64,000 nt of DNA, taken from NCBI RefSeq assembly GCF_000170795.1, contig NZ_ABCM01000015.1:62001-126000 (forward strand), read 5' to 3'. The notes under the pieces are model-generated. The model saw only the letters and a list, made by a program, of their open reading frames with translations, ran no database searches and was not told the DNA's origin. Below are positions 27,654-36,894 of this stretch, piece after piece. Both the position numbers and the translations under genes were made by a program. The stretch's first letter is position 1, and every line of letters starts with the position of its first letter. Source of the DNA: Pedobacter sp. BAL39 (GTDB taxonomy: Bacteria; Bacteroidota; Bacteroidia; Sphingobacteriales; Sphingobacteriaceae).

Positions 27654-29027
27654 ATGGAAGAGATCAAAAAATATGTTGAAGATAACAAACAGCGATTCCT
27701 GGATGAGCTGTTTGAACTGCTACGTTTCCCTTCAGTAAGTGCTGACCCTCAATACAAAGGTGATGTGTTGAAAACTGCTGATTTTGTAGCGCAGAAGCTG
27801 AAAGACGCCGGTGCCGATAAAGTTGAGGTCTGCCAGACCGCTGGTTATCCAATTGTATATGGCGAGAAAATTATCGGTGAAAAACTGCCTACTGTTTTAA
27901 TATATGGACATTATGATGTGCAGCCGGCAGATCCGCTGGAGCTTTGGCACACCCCACCCTTTGAGCCTACAGTGCGCGATGGTAAGATCTATGCCCGCGG
28001 TGCCTGTGATGATAAGGGACAGTTTTACATGCATGTAAAGGCCTTTGAACTGATGATGCAGACCAACACCCTTGCCTGCAACGTGAAGTTCATGATCGAA
28101 GGCGAAGAGGAGGTAGGCTCTGCCAATCTTGGCATCTTTGTCAACGCCAATACGGAACGCCTGAAAGCTGATGTGGTGCTGATTTCTGATACCTCCATGA
28201 TCAGCATGGAAAACCCCTCTATTGAAACAGGTCTTCGTGGCCTGGCCTACATGGAGGTGGAAGTGGTAGGTCCCAACCGTGACCTGCACTCTGGTGTGTA
28301 CGGCGGCGCAGTGGCTAATCCCGCGACGATCCTTTGTAAGATGATCGCCTCCCTGCATGATGAAAACAACCACATCACCATCCCTGCGTTTTATGATAAG
28401 GTAGCGGAGCTTTCTGATGAGGAAAGAAAAGCATTAAATGAAGCTCCATTCGATCTGAATGAGTATAAGGAAGACCTGGACATCAACGCGGAGTGGGGCG
28501 AAAAAGGTTATTCTACCCTGGAGCGTACCGGCACAAGGCCTACGCTGGAAGTAAACGGCATCTGGAGCGGTTACATCGGAGAAGGTGCTAAAACGGTCCT
28601 CCCCTCAAAGGCAAATGCCAAAATCTCCATGCGCCTGGTACCCAACCAAAGCTCAGAAGAAATCTCGGAAATTTTTGCTGAACACTTCAAAAGCATTGCG
28701 CCCGACTATGTAAAGGTGAAAGTAACGGCACACCATGGTGGCGAGCCTGTAGTGACCCCTACAGATAGCACCGCATACCGCGCTGCGGAGCAGGCAATCC
28801 TGGATTCCTTCGGTAAAAAGCCAATCCCCACAAGAGGTGGTGGTAGTATCCCTATCGTTGCCTTGTTTGAAAGTGCTCTCGGTATTAAATCGGTGCTGTT
28901 TGGCTTTGGCCTCGACAGTGATGCGCTGCATTCTCCGAATGAGAAGTATGACATCTTTAACTACTATAAAGGAATCGAAACATTGCCGCTGTTTCACAAG
29001 TATTTCGCGGAGCTGAGCAAAGCCTAA
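27654..29027 (+). CDS. M20-family metallodipeptidase (carnosinase/CNDP-like)
   Basis: A 457-residue di-zinc peptidase of the M20 family. YGHYDVQPADP gives the first zinc His and the catalytic-adjacent Asp; GACDDKGQFYMHVKA gives the bridging Asp; EGEEEVGS holds the general-base Glu and a zinc Glu; the lid/dimer domain (about 195-370) includes DLHSGVYGGAVANP. The last His ligand lies in DALHSPNEKYD. The order and wording match the CNDP subgroup, which cleaves short unblocked dipeptides; actual substrates are unknown. A terminator follows directly. Confidence 0.9.
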   Translation: MEEIKKYVEDNKQRFLDELFELLRFPSVSADPQYKGDVLKTADFVAQKLKDAGADKVEVCQTAGYPIVYGEKIIGEKLPTVLIYGHYDVQPADPLELWHTPPFEPTVRDGKIYARGACDDKGQFYMHVKAFELMMQTNTLACNVKFMIEGEEEVGSANLGIFVNANTERLKADVVLISDTSMISMENPSIETGLRGLAYMEVEVVGPNRDLHSGVYGGAVANPATILCKMIASLHDENNHITIPAFYDKVAELSDEERKALNEAPFDLNEYKEDLDINAEWGEKGYSTLERTGTRPTLEVNGIWSGYIGEGAKTVLPSKANAKISMRLVPNQSSEEISEIFAEHFKSIAPDYVKVKVTAHHGGEPVVTPTDSTAYRAAEQAILDSFGKKPIPTRGGGSIPIVALFESALGIKSVLFGFGLDSDALHSPNEKYDIFNYYKGIETLPLFHKYFAELSKA

Positions 29028-29060
29028 TAAGAACGCTTTCATCAGCATCAAAACACCTGA

Positions 29061-29097
29061 TTGCCTGTTAACCTCAACCCTTAACAGGCAATTTTTT
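29061..29097 (+). terminator. Rho-independent terminator after the M20 gene
   Basis: An 11-bp perfect stem TTGCCTGTTAA/TTAACAGGCAA with a 9-base loop and a T6 run, 33 bases after the stop codon. Confidence 0.9.
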
Positions 29098-29126
29098 ACT
29101 CAATCTACACCTTCAATACTATCCCT

Positions 29127-30035
29127 ATGCCTCCTTTAGTGCCACCAAAACCTCCTGCTCCAAGAAAGACCAATTCCTCCCGGAAGCCGTCTGCCAGTGG
29201 ACGCAAGCCTGCGGCGCGAAAGAGAAATGCCAAAAAGAAAGGTATGGCTATGGAATGGAAGTTTGCAATTGCCGGACTGCTGCTCATCCTGCTGTCGCCA
29301 TTTTACTATGGCTACGTCATCAAAGGCTTCAGTTCCACGTGGAGGTGGATTGCCGATTGGGGTGAGGATCCGAACTACAGGACCTACAGCAGCTTCAACA
29401 TCAAGATCCCGAAAAAATACAGCATTCATGGTATTGATGTTTCCTACTATCAGGGGAAGATCGACTGGAAGCAGGTGAAACAGATGAAGGAAGATGATGT
29501 CCAGGTGCATTTCGCTTTCATCAAAGCTACTGAAGGGATGTTCAGCGTGGATCCATACTTTCAACGCAACTGGCGCGAAGCTGCAAAAGCAGGCATCGTC
29601 TGCGGCGCTTACCATTTTTTCAGACCCCAGAAATCGGGAGAATGGCAGGCAAAGTTCTTCCTGCAGACCGTGAAATTTGAGGAGGGCGACCTTCCTCCCG
29701 TGGTCGACATTGAGCAGCTCAACGGCGCTTCCCCGGAACAGATGAGGCTCGAGCTACAGGTATTCCTGACCTATGTAGAGCACAATACCAAAGTGAAACC
29801 CATCATCTACTCCGGTCTTACCTTTTATAAGGATTACCTGAAAGGATACTTTGATGAGTATCCGCTATGGATCGCCCATTATTATAAATCTGAACTGAAG
29901 CTGAGCGAGAATACCAAATGGTTCTTCTGGCAGCATTCTGATAAGGCCAAGATCTCTGGCATCAACCATGTCGTCGACTTCAATGCCTTTAAAGGGGATA
30001 GCACGGCCTTCGAGGCCATGAGGATTCAGGATTAA
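29127..30035 (+). CDS. Membrane-anchored GH25 lysozyme-like muramidase
   Basis: A 302-residue protein. Residues 1-41 are basic and Pro/Lys/Arg-rich, then one membrane segment (about 45-65, FAIAGLLLILLSPFYYGYV), then a GH25 domain on the outer side. HGIDVSYYQGKIDW starts the barrel with the first catalytic-site Asp, FAFIKATEG follows, and PPVVDIEQLNG carries the DxE pair; WFFWQHS and VDFNAF end it. GH25 enzymes cut MurNAc-GlcNAc bonds in murein. The signal segment is not cleavable-looking, so it is probably anchored. Its stop shares TTAA with the convergent dipeptide epimerase gene. Confidence 0.9.
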   Translation: MPPLVPPKPPAPRKTNSSRKPSASGRKPAARKRNAKKKGMAMEWKFAIAGLLLILLSPFYYGYVIKGFSSTWRWIADWGEDPNYRTYSSFNIKIPKKYSIHGIDVSYYQGKIDWKQVKQMKEDDVQVHFAFIKATEGMFSVDPYFQRNWREAAKAGIVCGAYHFFRPQKSGEWQAKFFLQTVKFEEGDLPPVVDIEQLNGASPEQMRLELQVFLTYVEHNTKVKPIIYSGLTFYKDYLKGYFDEYPLWIAHYYKSELKLSENTKWFFWQHSDKAKISGINHVVDFNAFKGDSTAFEAMRIQD

Positions 30036-31129
30036 ATCCTCCAGGATTCGCATTCGTCAAGAAAGGCCGGGTCTGCATCGGCGCCTATGCCCGGCGCCTC
30101 AGGGACGTCAAGGATAAAGCCTTCGTAGCTCATCCCTCCAACAACAGGATCAATCAGGTGCCCCAGCATGCAGGTGTCGAGGTCAAAAAATACAATGTTT
30201 GGCGCCGATAAGGCAAAGTGTAGCTTTGCTGTTGCCGCAAGCCTGCTTTCCAGCATGCCGCCCATCATGCATTTCATCCCATGCTGCAGTGCCACCTCGT
30301 GGATTTTCTGTGCCTCCAGGATCCCACCTGATTTAGAGAATTTGATGTTCAGGTACTCGCATGACCTGCTATTGATCAGCCGCCGTGCGTCATGATGGTT
30401 ATAGCAGCTTTCATCTGCCATGATGGCAATGGGGGAGTTCAGCTGCAGCTCCGGCAGGCGGTCATCATACCAGCTGCGCATCGGCTGTTCACAAAATTCA
30501 ATGTCGTACTTTGCCAGGGCCCCCAGCCCATAAAGGGCGTCGTCAAAGCTCCATCCCTGGTTGGCATCCAGCCGGATTGTCATCATGCCGCCCACTGCAG
30601 CCCTGATTTGTGCTACCCGCTCAATGTCTTCATGTATATCCTTTCCCAGCTTCACTTTCAGTATGCTGCAGCCTTGGGCCTGATAGTGCTGCGCCAGCTG
30701 TGCCATCTTCTCAGGGCTGCTGATGCCAATGGTCATGTCGGTCTCCACTTTTTTTCTGTTTCCCCCAAGAAACTGGTACAGCGGCTGCCCTGCATGTTTG
30801 GCCGCAAGGTCGAACAAGGCCATGTCAAAAGCGCTCTTAATGGTCGTATTGCGGTCGGCATAACCGAGCAGATCATTCATCCGCCCAGGGATGTCAAGTG
30901 GATCTTTCCCCGGCAACAACTTCGCAAACTCCCGTGCCATCACCAGGCAGGTGTCCTGGTTTTCGCCTACAATCATCGGAAAAGCCGAACATTCACCCAG
31001 GCCGTACAGTCCGTTATCGGTATGGATCCTGATCAGCACATTCTGTGCGAAATGCATCGTGCCCGTAGCAATGACAAAGGGCTCCATAGGAATGCTAAAA
31101 CGGTAGATTTCGGTGTGGGTGATCTTCAT
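30032..31129 (-). CDS. Enolase-superfamily dipeptide epimerase (L-Ala-D/L-Glu epimerase-like)
   Basis: A 365-residue member of the muconate-lactonizing subgroup. LKVKLGKD holds the KxK Lys pair; LDANQGW, FCEQPM and MADES give the three metal-binding acids; NIKFSKSGG holds the opposite base Lys. The C-terminal CMMGGMLESRLAA and DLDTCMLG are typical of the dipeptide epimerases that invert L-Ala-D-Glu from murein turnover. Alternatives are MLE or OSBS. Start taken at 31127-31129 (MKITHTEIYRF); the frame stays open for another 290 codons upstream but only as antisense of the DUF255 gene. Convergent with the GH25 gene. Confidence 0.87.
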   Translation of the reverse strand: MKITHTEIYRFSIPMEPFVIATGTMHFAQNVLIRIHTDNGLYGLGECSAFPMIVGENQDTCLVMAREFAKLLPGKDPLDIPGRMNDLLGYADRNTTIKSAFDMALFDLAAKHAGQPLYQFLGGNRKKVETDMTIGISSPEKMAQLAQHYQAQGCSILKVKLGKDIHEDIERVAQIRAAVGGMMTIRLDANQGWSFDDALYGLGALAKYDIEFCEQPMRSWYDDRLPELQLNSPIAIMADESCYNHHDARRLINSRSCEYLNIKFSKSGGILEAQKIHEVALQHGMKCMMGGMLESRLAATAKLHFALSAPNIVFFDLDTCMLGHLIDPVVGGMSYEGFILDVPEAPGIGADADPAFLDECESWRI

Positions 31130-31222
31130 AATCTGCTTCGCTAGGTTTTTAAAGATCATGATATTATTACAATATTCCATCGTAACCAGTCGATTTTCTG
31201 CTGCTATTTTTACCTTTATGTC

Positions 31223-33247
31223 ATGAATCCGCAACCGAATAAACTCATCAATGCGTCCTCTCCATATCTTTTGCAGCATGCTTATAACCCTGTGCAATGG
31301 CAGGAGTGGGGGCTGGAAGCATTGGAGCAGGCAAAAAGGGAAAACAAACTGATCCTCGTCAGCATTGGATACTCCGCATGTCACTGGTGCCATGTGATGG
31401 AGCGGGAGAGCTTTGAAAATCATGAGGTGGCAGCGGTAATGAACCAGCATTATGTATGTATCAAGGTCGACCGTGAGGAAAGACCGGATATTGACCAGAT
31501 CTATATGCTGGCCATCCAGCTGATGACTGGTAGCGGGGGATGGCCACTGAACTGCATCTGCCTCCCTGATCAGCGCCCTGTCTATGGAGGTACTTATTTT
31601 AAAAAGGACGACTGGACCAGCATACTGGAAAATGTAGCTGCGCTCTGGCTGCATGAACCTGACAAAGCGCTTCAGTATGCCGACAGGCTGACGGATGGCA
31701 TCCGCAATGCGGAAAAGATCATCCCGAATGAGAAGAAAGAACCTTACAACTATACCCACCTTCGCGAAATCACAGACCCCTGGAAGCGGGAGCTGGACAT
31801 GACAGATGGTGGCTACAACCGCGCACCGAAGTTCCCAATGCCCAACAACTGGCAGTTTCTGCTCAGGTACAGCCTGCTGACCGGTGATAATGCCACGCAT
31901 GTTGCTACCCTGCTTAGTCTCGAAAAGATGGCCCTGGGTGGGATCTATGATCAGATTGGGGGTGGTTTTGCCCGATATTCCGTGGATGGCCGATGGCATG
32001 TCCCACATTTTGAAAAAATGCTATATGATAATGCCCAGATGATTGCGCTCTATGCGGAGGCTTACCAATATACCCAACTGCCGCTGTTCAATTCTGTGGT
32101 CGCCGAAACCATCGGCTGGATGGCGAGGGAAATGCGATCCCCAGAGGGACTATTTTATGCAGCCCTGGACGCCGACAGTGAGGGAGTGGAGGGTAAGTTT
32201 TATGTATGGGACGAGGAGGAATTTGAGGTGGTGACACAGGGAGATCATCTCCTTATGAAAGCGTACTATCAGGTGACTTCTTCGGGAAACTGGGAAGAGG
32301 AGGAAACCAACATCCTGATGCGCCGGTTTGCTGATGAGGACTTTGCAGCTCAGCAGGGCATCACTTTGGAGGAGCTTGATCTGAAGGTCAGCGCTGCAAG
32401 GGAAAAGCTGCTTGAACATCGCAGTAAAAGGGTAACACCAGCGCTCGACGACAAGTGTCTGCTCGCCTGGAATGCCATGGCCATTAAAGGCCTCGCCAGT
32501 TGCGCCTCTGTTTTTGGGCGACAGGACTACTATGAGATGGCGAGAACAGCAGCAGATTTTATCCTGCAACCGATGCAGGAGCAGGACGGCCGACTGTACC
32601 GCAACTTCAAAAACGGTAAAGCGACGATTTCCGGATTTCTGGACGACTACGCCTTCTTTATCGATGCACTCATCGCCCTGTACCAATATGATTTCGATGA
32701 ACAATGGTTATTGGAAGCCCGAAAGTACGCCGAAACGGTGCTTGGGCAATTCGCAGATCCCGACAGCCCAATGTTCTTTTATACGCCTTCGGGTGCAGAA
32801 AGCCTTATCGCCCGCAAACATGAACTTATGGATAATGTGATCCCTGCTTCGAACTCGGTAATGGCGCAGAACTTACACCTGCTGGGTCTTCTGTTTGATG
32901 ATGACAGTTATACGGAGCGCGCCTCGGCCATGCTTGCCGCGATACAGCCACAGATCAAAACCTACGGTTCAGCCTATTCCAACTGGGCGATACAGCTGCT
33001 CAATGAGGTCTATGGCATCAATGAGATTGCCGTTACAGGTACAGCTGTTAAAGAGGTGGTTACGGAACTGAATAAACACTACATCCCTAACAAAATCTTG
33101 CTGGCGGGAACAAATTCGGACCTTCCATTGTTAAAAGATAAGCAAAGCTTAGAAACAAAAATCTATATTTGCCGAAATAAAGTATGCCAGTTGCCAGTGA
33201 GTTCGGTTAAGGAAGCATTAAAGTTAATAACTAAAATAACATCATAA
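31223..33247 (+). CDS. Thioredoxin-fold DUF255 / YyaL-type protein
   Basis: A 674-residue protein of the YyaL/SPATA20 family. The N-terminal domain (about 1-165) is thioredoxin-like with [15 protein letters not shown], the CxxC-type motif being CHWC, then [12 protein letters not shown] and [21 protein letters not shown], quoted in part. The rest is an (alpha/alpha)6-type toroid with [18 protein letters not shown] and [11 protein letters not shown]. The biochemical role of this widespread family is not established. The stop and the slyD start overlap as TAATG. Confidence 0.88.
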   Translation: MNPQPNKLINASSPYLLQHAYNPVQWQEWGLEALEQAKRENKLILVSIGYSACHWCHVMERESFENHEVAAVMNQHYVCIKVDREERPDIDQIYMLAIQLMTGSGGWPLNCICLPDQRPVYGGTYFKKDDWTSILENVAALWLHEPDKALQYADRLTDGIRNAEKIIPNEKKEPYNYTHLREITDPWKRELDMTDGGYNRAPKFPMPNNWQFLLRYSLLTGDNATHVATLLSLEKMALGGIYDQIGGGFARYSVDGRWHVPHFEKMLYDNAQMIALYAEAYQYTQLPLFNSVVAETIGWMAREMRSPEGLFYAALDADSEGVEGKFYVWDEEEFEVVTQGDHLLMKAYYQVTSSGNWEEEETNILMRRFADEDFAAQQGITLEELDLKVSAAREKLLEHRSKRVTPALDDKCLLAWNAMAIKGLASCASVFGRQDYYEMARTAADFILQPMQEQDGRLYRNFKNGKATISGFLDDYAFFIDALIALYQYDFDEQWLLEARKYAETVLGQFADPDSPMFFYTPSGAESLIARKHELMDNVIPASNSVMAQNLHLLGLLFDDDSYTERASAMLAAIQPQIKTYGSAYSNWAIQLLNEVYGINEIAVTGTAVKEVVTELNKHYIPNKILLAGTNSDLPLLKDKQSLETKIYICRNKVCQLPVSSVKEALKLITKITS

Positions 33248-33747
33248 TGAGTATTAAACCCAACACAGTAGTGTCATTAACGTACGAATTGCATACGACT
33301 AATGAAGAAGGACAACAAGTTTTTGTAGAGAAAGCAGATGAGCAAAATGCATTGGTTTTTCTGTATGGAACAGGAATGATGTTGCCAAAATTTGAAGAGC
33401 ATCTGGCTGGCTTAAATGTTGGTGATGAATACGGTTTTGAACTTACTGCCGCTGATGGTTACGGTGAAATTGATCCGGGAGCGTATGCAGATCTTCCTAA
33501 AGATATGTTTAAAGAAGTGGAATTGCCTTCAGTAGGTGATGTCATTCCTTTGCAGGACAACCAGGGTAATCATTTCAGAGCAGGTGTTACTGCTGTTGGG
33601 GAGGAGACTGTTTCAGTAGATTTAAACCACCCTATGGCTGGAAAAGACCTGATCTTCGCAGGAAAAATTCTTGCTGTTCGCGAGGCGACTCAGGAAGAGC
33701 TTGCTCATGGTCACGCACACGGTGCTGATGGTCACTCCGGTCACTAG
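33247..33747 (+). CDS. slyD: SlyD-type FKBP peptidyl-prolyl isomerase
   Basis: A 166-residue cytosolic isomerase/chaperone. The split FKBP domain begins VVSLTYELHTTNEEGQ and contains LVFLYGTGMMLPKFEEHLAG; the inserted IF chaperone domain spans about 75-125; LNHPMAGKDLIFAGKIL closes the FKBP part. The C-terminus HGHAHGADGHSGH is His-rich as in metal-binding SlyD (nickel or zinc in E. coli). Coupled to the DUF255 gene by TAATG. A 17-bp terminator follows. Confidence 0.92.
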   Translation: MSIKPNTVVSLTYELHTTNEEGQQVFVEKADEQNALVFLYGTGMMLPKFEEHLAGLNVGDEYGFELTAADGYGEIDPGAYADLPKDMFKEVELPSVGDVIPLQDNQGNHFRAGVTAVGEETVSVDLNHPMAGKDLIFAGKILAVREATQEELAHGHAHGADGHSGH

Positions 33748-33765
33748 TCAGTAAACGTTATACAC

Positions 33766-33804
33766 AAAAAAACCGCTTGTCAGCTATTGACAAGCGGTTT
33801 TTTT
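33766..33804. terminator. Strong bidirectional terminator after slyD
   Basis: A 17-bp perfect stem (CCGCTTGTCA core flanked by A7/T7) and a 5-base loop GCTAT, between convergent slyD and the Fur-family gene. Confidence 0.93.
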
Positions 33805-33856
33805 ATTTAACAACCATGCATTATGATGGTGTCAGTAATTTAATAGTGGCTGAATA

Positions 33857-34285
33857 CTATTGAACTTTGCTACTGTTGCACTTCTCACAAATGCCGTAGG
33901 CGGTCGTGTTAATGGTTTTTGCGGTATATCCCGCAGGCATTTTGACTTTTGGTGCATTCACCTCTAAACAGTAAATTTTAGCACAGCTCGTACAGTTGAA
34001 GTGCACGTGCTCATCATGATGGTGGTCTTCGGTGCAGGAGGGAGAGCAGATGGCATAGTTTGCCGTTCCGTTCATGTCCATAATCCTGTGCAGGATACCC
34101 TTATCTTCATAGATGTTCAAAATCCTGTAAAGTGTCACCCGGTCGATTTCCTTCCCAAGTTTCTTCTCCAGTTCAGGCTGCGAGATCGCTGCAGTATCCA
34201 GCGCTATCTCCTCCAACACCCGCACACGTTGTTTTGTGTGCTTGAGCTCGTGTTCCTTCAGTATGGCCGATGGATCTAGTCTCAT
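33857..34285 (-). CDS. Fur-family metalloregulator (possibly Zur)
   Basis: A 142-residue repressor with an N-terminal winged helix (LKHTKQRVRVLEEI, then DRVTLYRILNIYEDKGILHRI) and a dimerisation/metal domain. HHHDEHVHFNCTSCAKIYC holds the His-rich metal site and the first CxxC; ICEKCN is the second CxxC for structural zinc. It is the last gene of a four-gene run with an ABC ATPase, a permease with a His-rich loop and a DUF3299-like protein (2-base gap), which points to zinc control, so Zur is my preferred reading; Fur or PerR cannot be excluded. Confidence 0.85.
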   Translation of the reverse strand: MRLDPSAILKEHELKHTKQRVRVLEEIALDTAAISQPELEKKLGKEIDRVTLYRILNIYEDKGILHRIMDMNGTANYAICSPSCTEDHHHDEHVHFNCTSCAKIYCLEVNAPKVKMPAGYTAKTINTTAYGICEKCNSSKVQ

Positions 34286-34287
34286 GA

Positions 34288-34728
34288 TTATATAGTTTTT
34301 GAATTCACCAGCGAGATGGGAGGGTTATCCATCGCATTGCCTGCGCTCAGCTTCAGCGTTCCTTTTACCACTATGGTTTTATAAGTAAATTTAATCGGCT
34401 CTGCCATCTCAACCAGCACCATGATGGGAACCCCGTTTTTTCCGCAGTAAAAACACTGGTTGATGGGTAAGGTCGACAACATGAACTTCGTTTGTTTCAT
34501 ACCGTCTTTGATCGGCACAATGTACCCTTCCAGCTCAAAGGGCTTGTTGGCGTGTTTCTTGATCTCCGGTGTAAACACAGGAAGCATCTCCGTATCCTTC
34601 ACGATCTTGAAGTCTACACCACCTACAACATCCCAGTTGTCAGACATGATCTGGTCATCCGGGTTGTGCTGCGCCTGCGCAGCAAATCCTGTGAATAGTA
34701 AAATGGCTAAAAATAATCTCTTCATCAT
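34288..34728 (-). CDS. Exported DUF3299-like protein
   Basis: A 146-residue protein with a signal peptide (MMKRLFLAILLFTGFAAQAQ, cleavage after AQAQ) followed by a small beta-rich domain: GGVDFKIVKDTEMLPVF, a stretch PFELEGYIVPIKDGMKQT, then PINQCFYCGKNGVPIMV with a CxxC. The LEGYIVPI and C-x2-C-G wording fits DUF3299, which I recall next to metal ABC systems. Located between the FtsX-type permease (54-base gap) and the Fur-family regulator (2-base gap), so it is likely a periplasmic part of the same system. Function not known. Confidence 0.65.
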   Translation of the reverse strand: MMKRLFLAILLFTGFAAQAQHNPDDQIMSDNWDVVGGVDFKIVKDTEMLPVFTPEIKKHANKPFELEGYIVPIKDGMKQTKFMLSTLPINQCFYCGKNGVPIMVLVEMAEPIKFTYKTIVVKGTLKLSAGNAMDNPPISLVNSKTI

Positions 34729-34782
34729 CTCTGGTTCTTTAATATGTTCATGGCCGGTGATCTACAATTGCCGGCCGGCAAC

Positions 34783-36009
34783 TTAATTCTTTGATAAAAT
34801 CCTTGAAATGTCTGAGCGGTATGCCTGTATTGCAGGGATTATAGCTGCAAATATACCAATAGCAAGGCCAGCAACAAACAAATAAATCTCCTCATTCAGG
34901 AATAGGAAGCCTGTAAGCTTCGCCTGACTGCTTTCCTGGTAGCTGCCGATCAGCTGTAGCGCAAAATGACCCAGCGCCAGACCAACTACTGTACCGGCAA
35001 GTGTCAGCATAATGCCCTCGGCGATCACAATAACGAACAGCTTGCCACGGGAAGCCCCCAGGATACGCATCACTGCAAGATCGTACTGACGTTCCTTCAG
35101 CGAGTTGTAGAGGTTTACAAATACACTGACCGCCGCAATGAGCATGATCAGTATGGCAAACCACTGCAGGGTGTCCACACCAACGCCAATCAGCGAGAAG
35201 AGCCTCGTACTTTCCTGTGCGGGAGAGGCCGACTGCATATTGGTGGTCTCATTGACCATTCGTGGAAAGATCGCCACAGACATCGGTGAACGGTACTGGA
35301 TCAGAATCGAAGTCAGTTCTTTATCGTCATCTGTCTCCGGCTTGTGATCCGCATGGTGATGACCTTCATGTTTCGCATCATCGTGCTCCTCATGTTCGTC
35401 ATGCATCTTCCAGACGCTGGCAACATTGGTCAGGATCAGGTTATCCGCAACATTTCCCTGTGGGGCGATGATCCCGGTAACCGTGTACTGATGGCTTTTA
35501 TGCACATCTGAGCTGCTGCTCAAACCATGAGCCCCGTAAAACTTGTCGCCAACCTTCAGCTGCTGGCTCTCAGCAACGCTGCTGCCAATTGTGGTCTCAA
35601 AATCATTGCTCCAGAATTTTCCTTGAGCAAGTTTCAGCTTGTACAGTGCCACAAAGTTTGTGTCGGTACCTACAATGCGGCTGCTGTTGTAATTATCACC
35701 CAAGGCCAATGGTACGGCACGTTTCACAAAGGGACTGCGCATCAGTTCTTTTGCTTCTTTCAGAGGGATATTGCCGGTGGGGAAGTCAATGTAATAGATG
35801 CTGCTGAGGATGAGTTGCAGCGGACTTCCCTTGGCACCAACTACCAGGTCAATATCTTTGGAGTTGTTGTCCAGCTTTCCGGCAATCTGGCTGGAAGCAA
35901 GGATCAGGATGGTCAGGATACCCGTGCCGAAAGCAATGAGCATGATGTTTAAGGCCGACGAAAGGGGTTTTGACCAAAGGCTTTTCCAGCTGATTCTTAT
36001 CGGGCTCAT
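34783..36009 (-). CDS. FtsX/MacB-type ABC permease with His-rich periplasmic loop
   Basis: A 408-residue permease with the four-segment FtsX/MacB layout: one segment near 20-40, a large extracytoplasmic domain, and three near 275-295, 325-350 and 370-395. Odd feature: residues 203-222 contain eight His among acidic residues (HDEHEEHDDAKHEGHHHADH), followed by an acidic stretch. Such a loop would bind zinc or a similar metal outside the membrane. It overlaps the ATPase gene by four bases (ATGA). FtsX-type systems usually act on lipids, peptides or signalling rather than pore transport, so the mechanism here is open. Confidence 0.85.
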   Translation of the reverse strand: MSPIRISWKSLWSKPLSSALNIMLIAFGTGILTILILASSQIAGKLDNNSKDIDLVVGAKGSPLQLILSSIYYIDFPTGNIPLKEAKELMRSPFVKRAVPLALGDNYNSSRIVGTDTNFVALYKLKLAQGKFWSNDFETTIGSSVAESQQLKVGDKFYGAHGLSSSSDVHKSHQYTVTGIIAPQGNVADNLILTNVASVWKMHDEHEEHDDAKHEGHHHADHKPETDDDKELTSILIQYRSPMSVAIFPRMVNETTNMQSASPAQESTRLFSLIGVGVDTLQWFAILIMLIAAVSVFVNLYNSLKERQYDLAVMRILGASRGKLFVIVIAEGIMLTLAGTVVGLALGHFALQLIGSYQESSQAKLTGFLFLNEEIYLFVAGLAIGIFAAIIPAIQAYRSDISRILSKN

Positions 36010-36635
36010 ATCAGTTCGTAAGTATTTGTAAATGCATCTTTAACTCTTTTGTCGTGCGTAGCCACCACCAGGGTTGCCTGATTGGCCCCCGACTGCTCCA
36101 TTAACAGTTTCAGTACCGCCATCGCATTGTGATCGTCCAGACTGGAGGTAGGCTCATCGGCAATCAGCAGGGTCGGTTTGTTGATGACTGCCCGCGCGAT
36201 GGAAACCCGTTGTAGCTGTCCCTGACTTAAGGCATGTGGATAAGCATGTTTTTTGTCGGCAATGCCAAGGGCAGTCAGCACTTCTTCAATGCGCTTGTCA
36301 TCTTTTGCCAAACCCGCAAATGTTTGTGCGAGCGACAGGTTTTCGGCGATGGTAAGACTCTTGATGAGGTGCGGACGCTGAAAGATGATGCCGATGTGCC
36401 GGCCGCGGAACTGGTCCAGCGCCCTGCCGGTCAGGCTGTAGATTGACGTATCCTTTATCAGCACCTCACCCTTTGAAGGCTGTAAGATGCCGGTAAGGAT
36501 GTGCAATAAGGTCGTCTTACCACTACCGGATGCACCGAGCAGCAGCCACTGGTCGCCGTCATTGATCTGCCAGTCGCGGAAACTGATCTGCTTACCGCCC
36601 GGATATTGATGGCTGACTGATTGTATTGAAATCAT
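36006..36635 (-). CDS. ABC transporter ATPase, LolD/MacB class
   Basis: A 209-residue nucleotide-binding domain. LLGASGSGKTTLLHIL is Walker A, SQGQLQRVSIARA the signature, and LLIADEPTSSLDDHNA Walker B; the H-loop is VVATHDKRV. This class partners FtsX/MacB-type permeases, which is the next gene, overlapping by four bases. First gene of the run ATPase - permease - DUF3299-like - Fur-family regulator. A -7 box lies about 160 bases upstream. Confidence 0.92.
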   Translation of the reverse strand: MISIQSVSHQYPGGKQISFRDWQINDGDQWLLLGASGSGKTTLLHILTGILQPSKGEVLIKDTSIYSLTGRALDQFRGRHIGIIFQRPHLIKSLTIAENLSLAQTFAGLAKDDKRIEEVLTALGIADKKHAYPHALSQGQLQRVSIARAVINKPTLLIADEPTSSLDDHNAMAVLKLLMEQSGANQATLVVATHDKRVKDAFTNTYELI

Positions 36636-36791
36636 ATATGTTATCTTTTTCTAAGCCCTGTATACGCCGGTTCACATCTGACTAGGAATCCGGCATTAAC
36701 GTTTAGTGCGGCTTTTTAAATATTTTAAGTAAAGCTGCTTTGTATCCTGTTGCTGATGTTTGCATCCTGGATTGAGCAGGCTCACAAACAG

Positions 36792-36799
36792 CAAAAGTA
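36792..36799 (-). promoter_or_regulatory. Bacteroidota -7 box (TACTTTTG) for the metal ABC operon
   Basis: Full TAnnTTTG match on the minus strand, 157 bases before the ATPase ATG. The palindrome found at merC/cobW is not seen here. Confidence 0.35.
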
Positions 36800-36894
36800 C
36801 ACCGAATATTATTTTATTGTTGACCATGATAGTAAAGTATTTGCTATGATGTTGTTATTTTTACCCCGACCGGCCCTAGTGGGCCGAAATCCTG

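Noticed and set aside
31130-32008. A 658-codon frame that would give the dipeptide epimerase a 292-residue N-terminal extension.
   Set aside because: The extension is antisense to the strongly supported DUF255 gene and has no domain character; the enolase-superfamily N-terminus begins exactly at the ATG at 31129.
36871-36886. The GC palindrome after merC as a Fur/Zur operator.
   Set aside because: It does not resemble the GCAA-N5-TTGC sites, lies at the 3' end of merC and is more likely part of a weak terminator.
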